From assembly GCA_028285525.1 (NCBI GenBank), contig JANQOZ010000065.1:1-34413 (forward strand): a DNA stretch of 34,413 nucleotides. Direction: 5' to 3'. The notes beneath the pieces were generated by a model, which was given only the letters and a program-made list of their open reading frames with translations, was not told the origin of the DNA and did not search any database. Position numbers and translations under genes: made by a program. The DNA is from Lysobacterales bacterium (lineage in GTDB: Bacteria > Pseudomonadota > Gammaproteobacteria > Xanthomonadales > SZUA-38). Below are positions 33,226 through 34,413 of the stretch, one piece after another (the stretch's first letter is position 1; each line of letters opens with the position of its first letter).

Positions 33226-33974
33226 ATATTCAGTCCCTGCAGTACCAGGTCCGGCTCGTGTCGCGCGCGGGGCAGATGTTGACTCAGCCAGCTGCCGTCA
33301 CCGCCGCAAACCAGAATCTGACAGCCGGAGGGCAGCTGGTCATCCATCAGCTGCAGGGCCCCGAGCAGAGCCGCGCTGACGCCGCCGGCCACGCAAGAGC
33401 GCGTATCCTGACCGAAGGCACCATCCGAATCAATCAGCTCCGGTCGCACTGACGCCGTTCCGTGACTCAAGGAACGGTGCATCAACGCCCGCCCCGGCAG
33501 AATCCAGCCGCCGAGGTGCTGACCGTCGTTGCCGACCACGTCCACGGTCAGCGCGGTGCCGGCGTCGATGACGGCAAACGCGCCGCGACACAGGCCGCCG
33601 GCACCGACCATGGCAATCCACCGGTCGGCACCCATCTGCCCGGGGTCGGCGTAAGAATTCACCAGGGTCCTAGACGTCGCGCGCTCGTGCTGCTGCAGCG
33701 GGGTCGATGCGGCCGATTCCGCGTGCCGCACCGGGCACGACCAGCGGCTGCGGATCCATGCTTCGAGCGGCTCAAGAATCGACCGGGCACCGACGCTGAC
33801 CAGCGCCACGCGGCGTGGTGCCGCCAGTTCACCCCAGGCGTTGGCCAGCATCGGCGCCAGCGGATCGTGGCAGCTAAGCTGGCGCGAAGGCTCCTGCCCA
33901 TCAGGTCCGGCCAGCGTCCATTTGAGCCGAGTGTTGCCCAGATCGATCAGCAGGTCTTTGCCCGGATTCACCAT
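33207..33974 (-). CDS. coaX: Type III pantothenate kinase CoaX
   Basis: A 255-residue enzyme that phosphorylates pantothenate in the first step of coenzyme A synthesis, in the cytoplasm. The N-terminal LLIDLGNTRLKW is the ASKHA phosphate-1 motif; GADRWIAMVGA and VIDAGTALTVDVV (with the catalytic Asp region) are also typical of CoaX, as are GGWILPGRALM and CGGDGSWL. I chose ATG at 33974, which gives the normal family length; the frame extends to 34064 inside birA without similarity. It begins 16 bases after the birA stop and its 3' end overlaps the SPOR gene. Confidence 0.92.
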   Translation of the reverse strand: MVNPGKDLLIDLGNTRLKWTLAGPDGQEPSRQLSCHDPLAPMLANAWGELAAPRRVALVSVGARSILEPLEAWIRSRWSCPVRHAESAASTPLQQHERATSRTLVNSYADPGQMGADRWIAMVGAGGLCRGAFAVIDAGTALTVDVVGNDGQHLGGWILPGRALMHRSLSHGTASVRPELIDSDGAFGQDTRSCVAGGVSAALLGALQLMDDQLPSGCQILVCGGDGSWLSQHLPRARHEPDLVLQGLNMWLQNS

Positions 33975-33990
33975 GCTGCCGGAAACCGCG

Positions 33991-34413
33991 TCATCCGTTT
34001 GCCGAGGGTCTGACCGATACCTCGCCGCTGGCGACCCGCAGCGTCTGACCGGCCACCTCAACATTCAGCTCACCGCTCGGCGACAGACCTGCGGCGACGC
34101 CGTCGAAGCTGCGCTTGCCCACGGTGACGGTGACCGTTTTGCCCGCCAGAACGTCGAGCTCTCGCCACGCGCTGCTGAACGGCGCAAAGCCCTCCTCGCG
34201 GAACTGGTCGCATACCTCGATCAGCTGACCCAGCAGCGCGCCGCAAAGCGCATTGCGACCCGGCAGGCGTTCCGGGCTCAGGCGATACAGGTCGGTCCAC
34301 GCCTGGTCGATGCTCACCTCTCCCTGCAGGCGCCAGTTGAGACCGAGGCCGGCAACCCAGCGGCAGCTACCGGCGATCTCGCCGTCCGCCTCCAACAGGA
34401 TCCCGCCGAGCTT
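33991..34413 (-). CDS. birA: Biotin-protein ligase BirA (3' part; start lies beyond the window)
   Basis: The frame is open to the window edge, giving the C-terminal 140 residues or so. KLGGILLEADGEIAGSC followed by GLGLNWRL is the typical biotin ligase KxGGIL/GIGxN region. A small C-terminal SH3-like domain follows (LAGKTVTVTVGKRSFDGVAAGLSPSGELNVEVAG). The enzyme attaches biotin to carboxylase domains; the catalytic Gly-rich motif and any N-terminal DNA-binding domain lie outside the window. The coaX gene follows after 16 bases. Confidence 0.92.
   Translation of the reverse strand, partial: KLGGILLEADGEIAGSCRWVAGLGLNWRLQGEVSIDQAWTDLYRLSPERLPGRNALCGALLGQLIEVCDQFREEGFAPFSSAWRELDVLAGKTVTVTVGKRSFDGVAAGLSPSGELNVEVAGQTLRVASGEVSVRPSANG

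Noticed and set aside
1..34413. tRNA, rRNA, CRISPR arrays, IS elements, phage or toxin-antitoxin genes
   Set aside because: No cloverleaf-like segment, repeat-spacer array, transposase motif, terminal inverted repeats or paired toxin genes were seen on reading both strands.

Overview
The window is a GC-rich chromosomal segment, densely coding on both strands, with short intergenic gaps. It has no tRNA, rRNA, IS element, phage gene or CRISPR array that I can see. Gene content (birA-coaX-SPOR cluster, E. coli-sized GlgB, RarA, TonB-dependent receptor, DUF4399 lipoprotein, DUF1800/DUF1501 pair, MsbA-like exporter) points to a free-living gammaproteobacterium near the Xanthomonadales/Lysobacterales or a related marine lineage. 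That placement is inferred from gene types only.

Layout. 1-2268 (+): the end of a DUF1800 gene and an overlapping Tat-exported DUF1501 gene. 2377-5256: a phospholipase-D-like protein, a Cof-type HAD phosphatase (minus) and an SRPBCC protein. 5276-8521 (minus): a likely operon of a possible tiny ORF, a two-helix membrane protein, a sodium:solute symporter and an exported serine hydrolase. 8607-11141 (+): a DUF4399 lipoprotein and a membrane-spanning winged-helix/TolB-like/TPR regulator. 11161-14461 (minus): a class II aldolase, a secreted creatininase-family protein and a secreted DUF885 protein, divergent from a TonB-dependent receptor (14729-16909, +).

16910-18717 (+) is the most unusual stretch. 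A near-perfect 25-bp Fur-box palindrome is followed by an overlooked 37-codon ORF with a good ribosome binding site that ends in a Trp-x-Trp-x-Trp motif. A long hairpin then ends just before the start codon of a group II PLP-dependent (aromatic-type) amino acid decarboxylase. This could be an iron-controlled small membrane protein gene, a Trp-sensing leader peptide, or both.

18738-25184 (minus): an exported S9 prolyl-oligopeptidase-type peptidase downstream of glgX and glgB (glycogen debranching and branching). 25294-26293 (minus): an ECF sigma factor overlapped by an upstream four-helix membrane protein that may be its regulator. 26379-30653 (minus): an ABC exporter, a DUF2867-like protein, RarA and a secreted DUF442/rhodanese-like phosphatase. 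30829-32013 (+): a cupin and a VTT/TVP38 membrane protein. 32038-34413 (minus): an FHA protein, a SPOR-domain protein, coaX and the 3' part of birA.

Many genes use GTG or TTG starts. Where a start was chosen by Shine-Dalgarno match or family length, this is stated. All functional names rest on motif recognition by eye, not on database searches.
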